Both the position numbers and the translations under genes were made by a program. From a virus, in the IMG/VR virus record IMGVR_UViG_3300046754_000049, positions 1 through 23,485 of that record: a stretch of 23,485 nucleotides of DNA; one strand, 5' to 3'. The notes under the pieces are model-generated. The model was given only the letters and a program-made list of their open reading frames with translations, had not been told where the DNA came from and did not search any database. Within the stretch, counting starts at the first letter, position 1. Every line of letters begins with the position of its first letter. This document shows positions 1-10,500 of the stretch, in pieces.

Positions 1-384
1 GTTTCTATAGCCACTTATCATTCTAATGGCTGATGCTGTTTTAGTTGCATAACCAGCGGTGGTTATCCCATCATCTGCGTTGCCAAGGCTATCATCGTAA
101 CCGCAACCACCGTAAGAATAATATTGATTTGACTTGGCAGTAGAAAAATTAAAGGTCTGATCGCCTGTGCCGTTATCTGTTATACTACCCAGACCGCTAC
201 TGGCATTTATACTGTTTGACTGAGGCGCATAATCTACCCAAACCGTTGGTACAATTCCACTACCACCACCCAAAGTTATATCTTCATCAGGAAGCGTTAC
301 AGTTCTATTGGACGAAGTAGTAGGCGCAGCAAGAGTTATGCTGCCGCTACCTGATGAACTACTCTGAATTTTAATTGATGCCAT
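1..384 (-). CDS. Tail fibre-like protein, 3' end cut by window edge
   Basis: The frame is open from an ATG at 384 to base 1, giving 128 codons with no stop, so the C-terminus lies outside the window. The first residues read MASIKIQSSSSGSGSITLAA and are followed by a NRTVTLPDEDITL stretch. From memory this low-complexity Ser/Gly N-terminus with a 'TLPDE' strand is common in fibre and appendage proteins of marine phages. The rest is rich in Ser, Thr, Gly and Asn, as expected of a beta-structured virion protein, and no enzymatic motif is visible. The ATG directly follows the TAG stop of the upstream gene (TAGATG), and a GGTGG sequence lies just before it, so translation is probably coupled. It is the third fibre-like gene in a row. 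Function is inferred from composition and position; the receptor-binding part would be beyond the edge. Confidence 0.7.
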   Translation of the reverse strand, partial: MASIKIQSSSSGSGSITLAAPTTSSNRTVTLPDEDITLGGGSGIVPTVWVDYAPQSNSINASSGLGSITDNGTGDQTFNFSTAKSNQYYSYGGCGYDDSLGNADDGITTAGYATKTASAIRMISGYRN

Positions 385-669
385 CTAAACCACCGTCCAT
401 GTTTCGCCAGTACCAACTGTCACCGTCACGCCGTTGTCTATTGTAATCGGGCCAGCCGACATAGCATTCTTGCCATTAGTAATTGTGTAATCTGTTGTTA
501 CGTTTGTTCCATTTTCGTAAAACACTTCATCGGTGCCACCGCCCGTAGCTCCACCACCAGCGGCTGCCGCAAATTGAGCAGAGCCATCAGCCTGTTTCGT
601 CAGCACATCGCCAGTGCTTCCTTCATCTAGCCGATTGGCTAAGCTTGCAAGATTGCGGTTGTTGCCCAT
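385..669 (-). CDS. Small tail fibre-associated virion protein (94 aa)
   Basis: This 94-residue protein has an Asp/Lys-containing N-terminal half (RLDEGSTGDVLTKQADGSAQF) that resembles the 'TGDVLTKQADGS' strands of phage fibre proteins, then an Ala/Gly hinge at about residues 34-45. The C-terminal part contains NGKNAMSAGPITIDNG and ends in TVTVGTGETWTVV. From memory this ending is a recurrent C-terminal module of marine phage appendage proteins. No enzymatic residues are seen. The start lies 3 nt after the stop of the LamG fibre gene (TAA TTT ATG) with GGGG placed to act as ribosome binding site, and its stop directly abuts the next fibre gene. It is probably a short fibre subunit or a fibre cap or adaptor. 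Its role is inferred from neighbours and the recurring C-terminal motif. Confidence 0.7.
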   Translation of the reverse strand: MGNNRNLASLANRLDEGSTGDVLTKQADGSAQFAAAAGGGATGGGTDEVFYENGTNVTTDYTITNGKNAMSAGPITIDNGVTVTVGTGETWTVV

Positions 670-672
670 AAA

Positions 673-3612
673 TTACCCCTTTAATGGCGCTGATGGAATA
701 TTGCTAGTTTCATCGGGAGCGGTGTAGCGAGCTTTGCCTTTGGTAACTCTTAGGTCTTGAATATAACCAGTAAAATGTTCAGGATCTGAAATGCCAATCC
801 AGCGAGCTATTTCTATACCATTTGAACTGCCCGTTGAAATGTTGCTAGTGTTAGTAACTGATGAACCTTCTTGATTCCCATCAATATACAGATTTAAACT
901 ATTACCAGATCTACTTACCGCTATATGCGTCCAAGTGTTAAGACTGTATGAGGTGGTTCCCGTAAATATATTTCCCCCATTCCATATTTTAAAAACACCA
1001 TTTTGAATATACACGCCAAAACTATTTGTATTAGAGTTGGAATTACCCTGCCCAAAAAGATAACTGTAGTTTGACGGATGCGAAGGAATGTAAACCCAAC
1101 ATTCAATAGTAAAATTACCTGTTCCGTAAGTAAAAAGATCACTCGTTGGAGTTAAAATATAATCTCCAGTTCCATCAAACTTCATAGTTTTAGTGTTAGC
1201 CCAAGCCCCTGATCTAACCTGATCAGTTGAACCAGTAGTACTACCTTCCAGCTTCAAGTTAGCGACTTGCGATTTATCAATAATCGAAGCGTCAGTGCCT
1301 TTGATGTGTAGCTCTGCGCCAGATGAAGATAGAGGTGCAGTAGGAGGGATAAAATCTGTTGTGTAATGTGCGGTTCCAATAGCAACCCTTACGTCACTTA
1401 TATAACCATACATATCAGCCGCCGTAGTATTATCTCCGTCTATACCTATAGCAGGACGGGATGAATGGCTTAGGTAATTAGCTGTTGATGCATAGGTTTG
1501 AGTTTGTACCTTACCATTAATATACATTTTTATTGTGCCACTACTTCGCACTAATGCAATATGAAACCAAGAATTTGCAGTTATTAAGTCGTTAGACGCA
1601 ATTCTGTTTGAGTTATTCGCAATAAAATAAATTTTAGAGTCCGAAGATTCAAACTTTAACGTAACATAATCTCCGTTTGTAAATGGTCTAAAATCTATAA
1701 ACATTCGGTCAGAAGTTGTATCAGTAATATACATCCAACCTTCTACAGTCCAATTGGCAGTTCCAAGGTTTGTGCCAGAGTTTCCTAATATATAATCCTG
1801 ATTACCATCAAAATACACAGACCCACCGTGATCTGTTGCTGAATATTCTTCGTAGTCGTAAGGTGAGAATGGTTTTGTCTCAGGGTCGCCATTTATTGTG
1901 ATAGAGCGATCGTTAGTTGATCCATCAGCAATGTATGGTAGGTGGCAAATATGTAATGCTGATCCAGAGGAAGATAGCGGTTTAGTAGGAACGGTAGATG
2001 ACCCAGAAGGAGTACCAGAAACTATTTTAAAATCGAAAACATAACCATTGAGTGGATATCCCGTACTCCAAGCAGAACCTAAGTCGCCTATGTAAAAGGC
2101 ACTGTTAGTTGGTGAATTAGAATTACTTACACTTCCCAATAAAGTTCCATCAACAAAAAACTTTAACGTAGACCCATCCCATTGCAAATCTGTGTAGTAC
2201 CATCTATTAGCGGAAACAGAAGTTGATGCGCCAAGGTTAGCGCTTCCGATCTGAGCAAACCAATTACCACTATCAATCGTTACACCAGTTCTGCCCGAAT
2301 GCCCCGACGTACCTTGACCCCATACAGCGCCATCGGTTGTATCATTTAAATAGACCCACGCCGTTGCAGTGAAGCTAGTTGATGGTATAATTTGAGTTGC
2401 GGTTGTGTTTAAACTATCCCCAGAACCATCAAAGTACGTACTATAACCCCCACTACGATAAGGACTAAACGTACCAGCGTGAGCATCGCCAGTTACTGTA
2501 ATGCTGTGGCTATTAGAGGAGCTATCAGTAATGTTATTATTATCAGATGTACCCGTAGCAGTGGCTAACAGGGTTGTGTGATTACTGTCTAAAACTACAA
2601 ATGCTATTGAAAAACTTTGCGTTTTATTAACCACATTATTACCATCTGACACATCAAATCGAATAGTAATAGTTCCACCCGATCCACTAGTCACAGGCGT
2701 TAATGTAAATGTATTCCCACTTTGATTTGAGATCGGCAAGCTAGGTGAGCTAATCACATTAGATGCTGTGCCGCTCGTTACAGTGGCTGAATAAACCAGA
2801 GTTTCTAAATCAGGTTCAGTGGCAGTAAGTGTGATAACTGTATTGCTTCCAGAAGTAAGCGCAAACGTGCCATTATCCGCAATGGTGGTTGCAGAGCCGC
2901 TACCTGTGGTTTCAGTAAATCCAGAAACCGTTGGTGCAGTGTTCGTGATTGAGGCCAGCAAAAAGAAACCAGAAGTTTGCTTTACATAAAGCTTATTGTT
3001 AGCAGTTTCGTAATGAAGTGACCCTTCACTTGCAGAAGCAGCGTCAGTAAGCATGGCTGCTTGATTAGTGTGAACAGTCACTCCACTACCACTACCACCA
3101 CTTCCACCCGCAGAAGTAGAATACTCAACTACCTCAACAATATCTCCGGCTAAACAAGCAGATATAGTTATCTGTGTGTCAGTAGCAATGACATCACTAT
3201 CAGGCAGCTTTACTCCGTTGAGAAAGACAGAAATATTGTCAGCTTCCCAAGTCCCAGTAAACACCGTTTGACCCGCCGTAGCGGTAAACTTAGTCGTATC
3301 TATTGGATCAATAGATTGGATGTCTTCCGCAGTTGCTCCGATAAATACAATAGCAGAGCCGCTAAGATTAATAGCATTATTTGAGTTGCTGCTTTCGCTT
3401 ACAGTGCGTGTAAGAGTAGTGCCAGAGCTTGTATAGGTGCCGGTGCCTATTTCAAAATTATTACCATCTTCCAGAACGTACCGGCAAACGTCCCCATTTG
3501 CCACGCCAGCATCTGCAAAGGTTTGATATCCAGCCTCTGCAGAGCCAAGCGTAATTGTGCCAGTGCCAGTTGTACTGGTGGACATTTTGGCCCTATTTTT
3601 AAGAATAGGCAT
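673..3612 (-). CDS. Large tail fibre with Ig-like region and three LamG-type modules
   Basis: 979 residues. Residues 1-100 form an N-terminal module (NRAKMSTSTTGTGTITLGSA... GTGTYTSSGTTLTRTV) that I recall at the N-terminus of many marine phage fibres, probably the virion-anchoring part. Residues 108-165 (TATAGQTVF... NGVKL) resemble a second fibre-base domain. Residues 225-340 look like a cadherin- or Ig-like beta domain (TAPTVSG... FDVSDGNN). Three concanavalin/LamG-like units of about 215 residues follow, at about 345-547, 548-763 and 764-979. Each carries a YFDG/VYFDG/KFDG strand, an AWVY/GWMY/ECWVY strand and an FVDG/YING/YIDG strand. Units are joined by PLSSSG linkers, and the protein ends in APLKG. 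LamG folds usually bind glycans or proteins, so this is a strong candidate for host-surface recognition. It starts 11 nt after the upstream stop with an AAAGGA ribosome binding site. Confidence 0.85.
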   Translation of the reverse strand: MPILKNRAKMSTSTTGTGTITLGSAEAGYQTFADAGVANGDVCRYVLEDGNNFEIGTGTYTSSGTTLTRTVSESSNSNNAINLSGSAIVFIGATAEDIQSIDPIDTTKFTATAGQTVFTGTWEADNISVFLNGVKLPDSDVIATDTQITISACLAGDIVEVVEYSTSAGGSGGSGSGVTVHTNQAAMLTDAASASEGSLHYETANNKLYVKQTSGFFLLASITNTAPTVSGFTETTGSGSATTIADNGTFALTSGSNTVITLTATEPDLETLVYSATVTSGTASNVISSPSLPISNQSGNTFTLTPVTSGSGGTITIRFDVSDGNNVVNKTQSFSIAFVVLDSNHTTLLATATGTSDNNNITDSSSNSHSITVTGDAHAGTFSPYRSGGYSTYFDGSGDSLNTTATQIIPSTSFTATAWVYLNDTTDGAVWGQGTSGHSGRTGVTIDSGNWFAQIGSANLGASTSVSANRWYYTDLQWDGSTLKFFVDGTLLGSVSNSNSPTNSAFYIGDLGSAWSTGYPLNGYVFDFKIVSGTPSGSSTVPTKPLSSSGSALHICHLPYIADGSTNDRSITINGDPETKPFSPYDYEEYSATDHGGSVYFDGNQDYILGNSGTNLGTANWTVEGWMYITDTTSDRMFIDFRPFTNGDYVTLKFESSDSKIYFIANNSNRIASNDLITANSWFHIALVRSSGTIKMYINGKVQTQTYASTANYLSHSSRPAIGIDGDNTTAADMYGYISDVRVAIGTAHYTTDFIPPTAPLSSSGAELHIKGTDASIIDKSQVANLKLEGSTTGSTDQVRSGAWANTKTMKFDGTGDYILTPTSDLFTYGTGNFTIECWVYIPSHPSNYSYLFGQGNSNSNTNSFGVYIQNGVFKIWNGGNIFTGTTSYSLNTWTHIAVSRSGNSLNLYIDGNQEGSSVTNTSNISTGSSNGIEIARWIGISDPEHFTGYIQDLRVTKGKARYTAPDETSNIPSAPLKG

Positions 3613-3623
3613 AACTATTCCTT

Positions 3624-4061
3624 TTAGGTTAGCTGAATAACACCGTTTGACGCACTAAAGTCGATGGTAAACGTATCGCCATCATTAAGCGTTAAGCTTG
3701 AACCATAGTCATAATAACCAATCAACGGATCTGCTGGCGATGTTACAGTGTCATTATAAATATAAACATAACGAAACGCAGCAACACTACCGCCTGATGC
3801 AGTAAGCGTAAGATCAGCAAGAACAAGTTTGTAAACACCACCTGATTGTCCAGATGAACTTGTTGTTAATGTACGCGACGATAAATTGGTGTAACTAATC
3901 TGAGTTACATTGCCTAATATGCCATTAGTATCCGCAGTTGGATTAGAACTTTCAGATGATGGTGCTGTATTTGACAACGCAATTTTAAGCGTATCACTTT
4001 CTAAGTCCATATTCTCCACTGCGTTTGCAACGAAGTCGTTTATTTTAACAAAGGATGCCAT
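3624..4061 (-). CDS. Small virion protein of unknown function (145 aa)
   Basis: This 145-residue protein begins MASFVKINDFVANAVENMDL, continues with an LKIALSNTAPSS strand, and ends with PLIGYYDYGSSLTLNDGDTF followed by FDFSA-type beta strands. I recall similar proteins beside fibre genes in many tailed phages, usually annotated as hypothetical structural proteins. There is no signal peptide, membrane segment or catalytic motif. The start is supported by AGGAG about 6 nt upstream (TAGGAGATAGATATGG). It lies 55 nt after the last ejection protein and 11 nt before the LamG fibre gene, so it may be a fibre-base, chaperone-like or collar component. The precise role is unknown. Confidence 0.7.
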   Translation of the reverse strand: MASFVKINDFVANAVENMDLESDTLKIALSNTAPSSESSNPTADTNGILGNVTQISYTNLSSRTLTTSSSGQSGGVYKLVLADLTLTASGGSVAAFRYVYIYNDTVTSPADPLIGYYDYGSSLTLNDGDTFTIDFSASNGVIQLT

Positions 4062-4116
4062 ATCTATCTCCTATCTGGCTTAGCTTTCGTTACCATAGTT
4101 ACTAATTAATTTCAAA

Positions 4117-7100
4117 CTATCTAAATCCATCTTGAAATTGAGAGCTAATAAACTTTCCAAACACAGTGCCAGTTAAAGGTATTGTGTTGTAAAGCATTTT
4201 TGCTCCTTGTGATGAATCACCAGCAAGAAGATTGTAAGTGCCCTCGCCAATATCTTGAAGGGTAGATGGTCCAGCACCAGCAATTCCAGTTACAAAATCT
4301 AAAGCGCTAGGATCTTCTGTAAACTTAGGTGCAACATATCTGCTCATTATAGGATTGCCACCAGCTAACATAGTTTGCTGCATCGAAGTGTACATTAAAT
4401 CTGAATACAAAGAAGCAAGTCCACTATAATCAAAAGCCCTAGCAAACTTATCTTTTTCACTCATTTCATCCCAAATGTAATCAGGAGTTTTCATCCAAAC
4501 AGCTAAATAACCCATACCAATTGCTGCAAAAGCACCAGTCATTCTATTCTTAACTTGTCCAGATGTATAAGCAGCAGTTACTTTGTTCATTGCAGCAAAC
4601 ATATAATTGTAAAATTGAAACGGCAGAGTCATAGCTCCACTTTCAATTCTAACATAGCCTTTTACTATTTCATCTTCTGGTAATTTGTTACCCCAAGGCA
4701 ATTTTTTAGCAACCCTCATAGGTATATACACAATGCCATCTGCTGGTATTGGTCTATCAGCTGGAGTTCCTGACATAATTGTATTTAAAACACCTGAGTT
4801 TATAGAGTTCCTAAATTTTTGAATTGTTTCATAACTAATTCCTGCTGTTTCCCAGTCGCCTACATTTGGCAAAATCCTGCCATCTAGTTCTTGAATAGGA
4901 GCTTTAGTAACAATTTCTCTCATTTCTTTTATAGAAAACCCATATCTGCTTAAGTAATCCAATTCAAACTGAGAAGCATTGCCATCAACTATTTTTCTCA
5001 TACGTTTTATTAAAGTATGCTGTCTTAACGAACCTTCAAATGTTTTAAAAAATTCAGTAAAAGGGCCAAGAAAGTTTAAGATATGCGCTGTTTGTTGAAC
5101 ATTATTCCAAACGCTATTAGGATTAGTATTGTCTATTAAACCTTCAGATACACGATGCTGCACAACACCTAATTCAATATCTAAAGCTTCACCATGTTCG
5201 TCTTTAACATCTCGCATAGAAGCTCTAAACTCAGGTGTATTAAACATTTTTAATGAATGTTGAAAAATATCACCAGCATCATTCTCCATAACAATCCTTG
5301 AGAAATCAGGGAATGAAGCAAATCCAGCGGTTCCAAGATAATTTACACTTGCAAAACTTCTTAAAAACTCAGCAGCTTGAATGTCAAAACGAGTTGGATC
5401 TCTAAACACACGACTCATTACTCTGTTTTCTAACACAGTAAAATTCTTACGAGCCTCATCTATAAATTGCGTATTGTAGCCATCTACAACAAGTTGATCG
5501 TTTATTTCTGTCCATACTTGCTCTGGATTTTTTCCATCAAATAATCTTGAAAAATGATATTTAGGAGCAGTTTTATTTGTATAGTTTTTCATAGCCTCAA
5601 GAGGGTCTTGCTGAATAAAATCATACAAAACCCTATTGTCTATATCTAACATTCTATGAGCAAGCTTTACGCTTTTAGTTAACCCAGCTAAGCCATCAGA
5701 GTTTAAGGGATCAGGATCATCTACAATAGATTTGTAAACATCATCAACCGCTTCCATAACTATAGCTGGATTAGAGGGAAGACCTTTGCGCTCATATAAT
5801 TTTGTTTCTGGGTTATATCGAATGTAAGAGCCTTGATTCATAAAGTGATCAAAAATTATAGATTTAAACCGTTGTTCATTTTTTTGAATCCTAGGCACAT
5901 CAAAAATACGATTAAAAAATGGTTCTGTTGATCTAGGCCCAGCAGGAGTTTTTGAAACAATATCTAAAGCAGATTGGAAAACTTTAATCTTTTCTTCAGT
6001 AGCAGTAAGTCTGTTTTTAAAATAAAGACTTTCTTTATGCGTTGTTGCTAACTTATCTTTAATTCTAGACAGCTCTAAGTTTAGTATCTTAATTTCAGAA
6101 TCTAAACCTGTTCTGCCAATTAAATTAGATTGCTCTGTTACGCTTCTCCAACGATCATAAAACTCAGTAATTCCACGAATAACTCTAGCCTCCGCATCAT
6201 TTTCTGGAGCTATTCCAAACAATCTTTTTCTATTAGCCTCTATAAGATACTGTCGATAAGTTGGGCCTGATCCAGTAAGCCCTCTTAACATACTTGTAGA
6301 GTTCATTTGAAATAATGTTCTGTTAGATGCGCCTGTGCCTTCTGCATAAGCTTGCCTAGACATTCTACCAAACTGTTGCCAATGACGCCTTTCAGTAGAT
6401 GCTGCTATATAAACAGTTTCATCAGATGCAACTCCTGCTAAATTACCCCTTGTAAGCCTTCCATAGTCTCCAGACATTTTTAATGCAGCTTTTTTAAGCA
6501 TATTTAACCCATTAAAGTTTGGCTTTGAGTCAGGGCCAATAATAGGATCAAGCAACTGTATGTTAGACATTGGGTTAGGTACTGGATTATAAGTGCCATT
6601 AGCTAATCTATAGGGATCAACAACTCCATCAACCGTTGCATTATCTATAAGCCTAGAAGATTGCTCATCTATAAATTCAGATAATCTTGTTGTTTCTTCA
6701 TCAACAGAATTACGCATTCTTAATATAAATTTTGAGTTTTCATCAGAAGGTGGTGCTTTTTTAGCTTCTGCTATTCCTTCTTCAAGACCAAAAATACGTC
6801 TTTCTGTATATGTTATTCTTTCTGCTAATTCAGCATCTTCAAGTATGCCATAGGCTCTAGATTCTCTTGCTTTCCCAGCAAACTCATCAACTCTATTTTG
6901 CAAATTTTCCATTGCAGTAATTTCTTGTTGAAGATCTCTATAGTTTCTATGAGCATCTATTACAAAACTTCTATGCGCTCTTACTCCTAAATCAACAGAA
7001 CCACCAATAGCAGCACTAAATGCTGTAGACATTACGACAGATGAAACAGCGCGCTCAGCAGTGTAATTAGCACCACCAAAATATCTAGAAGTTTCTATAC

Positions 7101-7524
7101 CACTTTGAATAGCAAACCCAGTTAATGCAGCATTGTTAATTTTTGACAAAAGTGTTGGAGATTTAAATGCAACAATTCCCGGGATTGCATTTAAATAATC
7201 ATATGGCATAGCCGCAACATGCGCTGTCCAAGGCGCGTTAGAAGCAGTTTGCATTCTTTTATTTTCTCTTCGTATTTGTTTATAAATAAAATCAAATTCA
7301 GCTTTGCTTTTTGCAAGGTTTAATTGATCTTCAAACATATAATGTTGTGGTCTTAGATGATCTGAAATATTAAAACTTAAATCTTCTTCAAAGCCAAAGC
7401 TTTGTTTAACCATTCCTTCAAGGATATCTACTCCTGCTTCTCTTAAATCTCCAACAAGTTCAGTTGAATTGCTATATAGAGTTGCAGTGGTTTGTGGTCT
7501 TGAAGTTAAATTAAAGGTTTCCAA
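4117..7524 (-). CDS. Large internal virion (ejection) protein, gp16-like by position
   Basis: 1135 residues. The start is a TTG at 7524 with AGGA seven nt upstream, 1 nt after the preceding stop, so initiation is probably coupled. The order 159 aa, 1208 aa, 1135 aa, then fibre genes matches T7 genes 14-15-16-17, which places this protein in the gp16 position; T7 gp16 has 1318 residues. Visible features are two hydrophobic or amphipathic stretches near residues 128-180, a charged probable coiled coil at about 190-290, a second at about 470-530, and an Ala/Gly/Met hydrophobic segment near 997-1011 (GAFAAIGMGYLAVWM) that could insert in a membrane. No transglycosylase motif comparable to the N-terminus of T7 gp16 is visible. 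The likely role is in the ejection channel crossing the cell envelope. Base composition is AT-rich compared with the terminase genes. The call rests on synteny and size more than sequence identity. Confidence 0.7.
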   Translation of the reverse strand: METFNLTSRPQTTATLYSNSTELVGDLREAGVDILEGMVKQSFGFEEDLSFNISDHLRPQHYMFEDQLNLAKSKAEFDFIYKQIRRENKRMQTASNAPWTAHVAAMPYDYLNAIPGIVAFKSPTLLSKINNAALTGFAIQSGIETSRYFGGANYTAERAVSSVVMSTAFSAAIGGSVDLGVRAHRSFVIDAHRNYRDLQQEITAMENLQNRVDEFAGKARESRAYGILEDAELAERITYTERRIFGLEEGIAEAKKAPPSDENSKFILRMRNSVDEETTRLSEFIDEQSSRLIDNATVDGVVDPYRLANGTYNPVPNPMSNIQLLDPIIGPDSKPNFNGLNMLKKAALKMSGDYGRLTRGNLAGVASDETVYIAASTERRHWQQFGRMSRQAYAEGTGASNRTLFQMNSTSMLRGLTGSGPTYRQYLIEANRKRLFGIAPENDAEARVIRGITEFYDRWRSVTEQSNLIGRTGLDSEIKILNLELSRIKDKLATTHKESLYFKNRLTATEEKIKVFQSALDIVSKTPAGPRSTEPFFNRIFDVPRIQKNEQRFKSIIFDHFMNQGSYIRYNPETKLYERKGLPSNPAIVMEAVDDVYKSIVDDPDPLNSDGLAGLTKSVKLAHRMLDIDNRVLYDFIQQDPLEAMKNYTNKTAPKYHFSRLFDGKNPEQVWTEINDQLVVDGYNTQFIDEARKNFTVLENRVMSRVFRDPTRFDIQAAEFLRSFASVNYLGTAGFASFPDFSRIVMENDAGDIFQHSLKMFNTPEFRASMRDVKDEHGEALDIELGVVQHRVSEGLIDNTNPNSVWNNVQQTAHILNFLGPFTEFFKTFEGSLRQHTLIKRMRKIVDGNASQFELDYLSRYGFSIKEMREIVTKAPIQELDGRILPNVGDWETAGISYETIQKFRNSINSGVLNTIMSGTPADRPIPADGIVYIPMRVAKKLPWGNKLPEDEIVKGYVRIESGAMTLPFQFYNYMFAAMNKVTAAYTSGQVKNRMTGAFAAIGMGYLAVWMKTPDYIWDEMSEKDKFARAFDYSGLASLYSDLMYTSMQQTMLAGGNPIMSRYVAPKFTEDPSALDFVTGIAGAGPSTLQDIGEGTYNLLAGDSSQGAKMLYNTIPLTGTVFGKFISSQFQDGFR

Positions 7525-7525
7525 A

Positions 7526-10500
7526 TTATTTTCCTAAACTAGCAAGTCCCGTTGAATTTACAACAGAACTAAAAATATCTAACGGATTAAATCCTTTTGG
7601 GTCAATTTCTTGATTGTTTTCCATCATAAGCTCTAAACGACTAGGGTAAGTTAAATTTTCTTCTACAATAAACCTTTGAAGATCGAAGTTTACACCCTTC
7701 CCAAAGTTTTTGATTACAACATTTGAATCCACAAGAGGCATAACTACTCCCCCTGCATCTAAAGTTGCCAACCTAAACTCTGCTTGTGATCTTGTTGAAT
7801 TAGAGGTTGGGAAAAAAAACAACATTCTTTTTCCTTTAAAATCAAAGTCCGATTCTGTAGCAAAATATCTAACGCCTTTAGGGCGTATAGGATTTCTCGG
7901 CTGGCCTTGAAAGGCAAAAGTAGTTAAGGGCAAATAGTTATCTTCATAAGCTTCTTGCCCAATTTCTTTTATTAAAGCTTGTTCAGCAAAACGAATTACA
8001 GAGTCTCTTTCATTAGGAAATACACTTTGTAAGTTTACTGTAGTACGCTCATTTAAAGGCTGCCCAGTAAGGTTTACTGTATAATTGTCAACAGAAAAAT
8101 AACTATCAAAATGATTGTCAAGAATTTGCTTAGCATCTTCTCTACTAACACCAGAAGCAAAAAGACCTTTAAGATATCCTTCCATAGCTCCATGTAATTG
8201 AGGTGACGCTTCAAATTCAGGGCCAATCATATCAGCAACAATCTCATATACACTTTGAAAGTCTCCAAAAACTCCTCTGTCTCCAAATTGAGAAATTAAT
8301 CTTTTTTCTGTTTTATCATCATCAGATAAAGCCTCTCGAACTTTACTTAAATATTCTGCAGGAACTCCACCTTTATAAACTTCTGACAGGCCATCTAAAA
8401 TGCCTATGGTTGTAGGTTCAAAAGAATCAATTACAGAACTAGATGTAACTATTTTGTTATCAGAAGAAGTGTAAGTACCAATGTTTCTCCAAAGAATAGA
8501 TAATGACTCAACACTTACAGGCTCACCATTAAATTCCCCGCCTGCGGCTCCTCTTTTAATAAAAGTTTTTAAAGAAGGACTTAATATTTCGCGTGATCTT
8601 TTAAAGTAAAAATTAAGTAATTTACCTGCTTGAGCTTCAGGTGATCCTGCTTCTGCATTTAAATACTTAGATACGTTTTGAAATAAATCAGCAGGTTCAT
8701 AATCTAGACCAAACCTCTTTAAAGAAAACGCTGCAAAAGCTTCTTGAACTTCTGGCATTCCTGCATTGTTTATTACAGAAAGACCTAAGAAAGATTGATT
8801 TTGACTTTTTTCTGCGTCTTGTCTTTCTCTGTCTTTAAGGTTTTTTATTGCAATAACTATATCAGCATTAGCTTGACTGCTTAATTCATCCCAATCTTTT
8901 TGTTGGTCGCCATATTTTTTTGTAGCGCTTACAATTAAATTATAATCATCTTTAGAAAGAAAAGATGTTGCTGTATCATAAGGATTATTAGGATTGTTAA
9001 TAACATCTAAAGCTGCGTTCATTTGTTTTTCAGTAGTAAAGCTACTAATTAACAACGCAATCTGACGACTTGATACGTCTTTATTAATGCTATCAAATAA
9101 TTCTCTTCTTACTTTTGGATCTCCAGTAGAAGAAGCTTTTATCGTAGAGCGAATCTTAACTCTCATTCTTTCTAAATCATTATAGTTATCAATGTCAGCA
9201 ACTTGAGATTGAAATACAGCTATCTCATATTGCAAAGCAGAGTCTGCTTTAGATATAGCTTCTGCTTGAGCATCACTTCTTGTTTTATCTAGGTTATTAA
9301 CTCTTTCTATAAACCTAGTAACTAAAGAAGTTCTATCACTTACATTTGTAATCTTGCTTAAATTTTCTTTTAAAACATCTAAAACGCCCATCTGGCTTAA
9401 GGCTAATAAGTCTTTTTCTTTTGCAGAAGGATTTGATGCAAGAACATTTAACTCCGCTAAAACGCTAGGATTGTTTTTGTTTTTAGCTAAAAAATCGTTT
9501 AAAACTGATTTGCCTTGAGCAGCAATTAAAATGTCTTCATATTTTCTAGGGTTATCAATATTTAATAAATGTTTTCCTATTTTAGAAAAAGCGTTTTCAA
9601 AATTTGTATCTAAATCTGAAAATGAGCCATCGCTTATTTCAGCAGCAAGCATGTCTATATTTGCATCAAGGTAAACTTGTGAAGCTTTCTTTCTAATAGC
9701 TTTTATGTTTTTAACTGATGACTCTAAATTATTAGCTATTCCCTCTAATCTTTCTGGATTACCTATTCTAATTAATTCGTCTACAATTTTTCTTTCTTCA
9801 GTAGAAAACTTAAGGCCAACATTAACAAGTCCTTGTACATTCTTTTGAGATAAATAATTTTTTATTAGAATTATTTCACTTTCATCTAAGTCAGTATTTT
9901 GTATAGCTTTTAAAACTAATCCAGTTAAAGCTTGATCTTCAGCTTTTCCGATAAGATTTATAAGTTTAGTAACAGGTTCGTTTCCTAATGTTTTTAAAGT
10001 TTCTTCTTTACTAATATAGTCATCACGGGTTTTTCTAAGTGCAGTAATATTAGAATAAGCTTTTAAAGGGTCACTAAATGAATTATAAAAATAACTATCT
10101 TCATCCACTTCAATTTGAGCTTCAAGATTTAATTTATCTGCTGCAAGTTGCAAATCTTCAGCATTAAGTCCTGCAAGAATATTTTCTCGACTAAATTGCG
10201 TAGAGTCGTATACATCTAGATTTTTTCTAAAAGTATCTGCTTGAGCAGCAAAGTCCATAATATCGCTAATATCATTAGGTAAATATTGAAGAATTTGCTC
10301 TCTAATAGCTTGCACTTCTGGAGCTAAAGTAACGGTTTTACTGCCATATCGACTAAGAGATTGAATAAGGTTAAATCTTTGATCCATAGACAAAGAGGTC
10401 ATTTTATTATTTATAAGACCTAATGCAAAGCTAGCACTTTGGCTAATAATAGATTTGTTTTTTTCAGATGGATCGTTAAGAACAGTTGCTAAGTCAGTTA

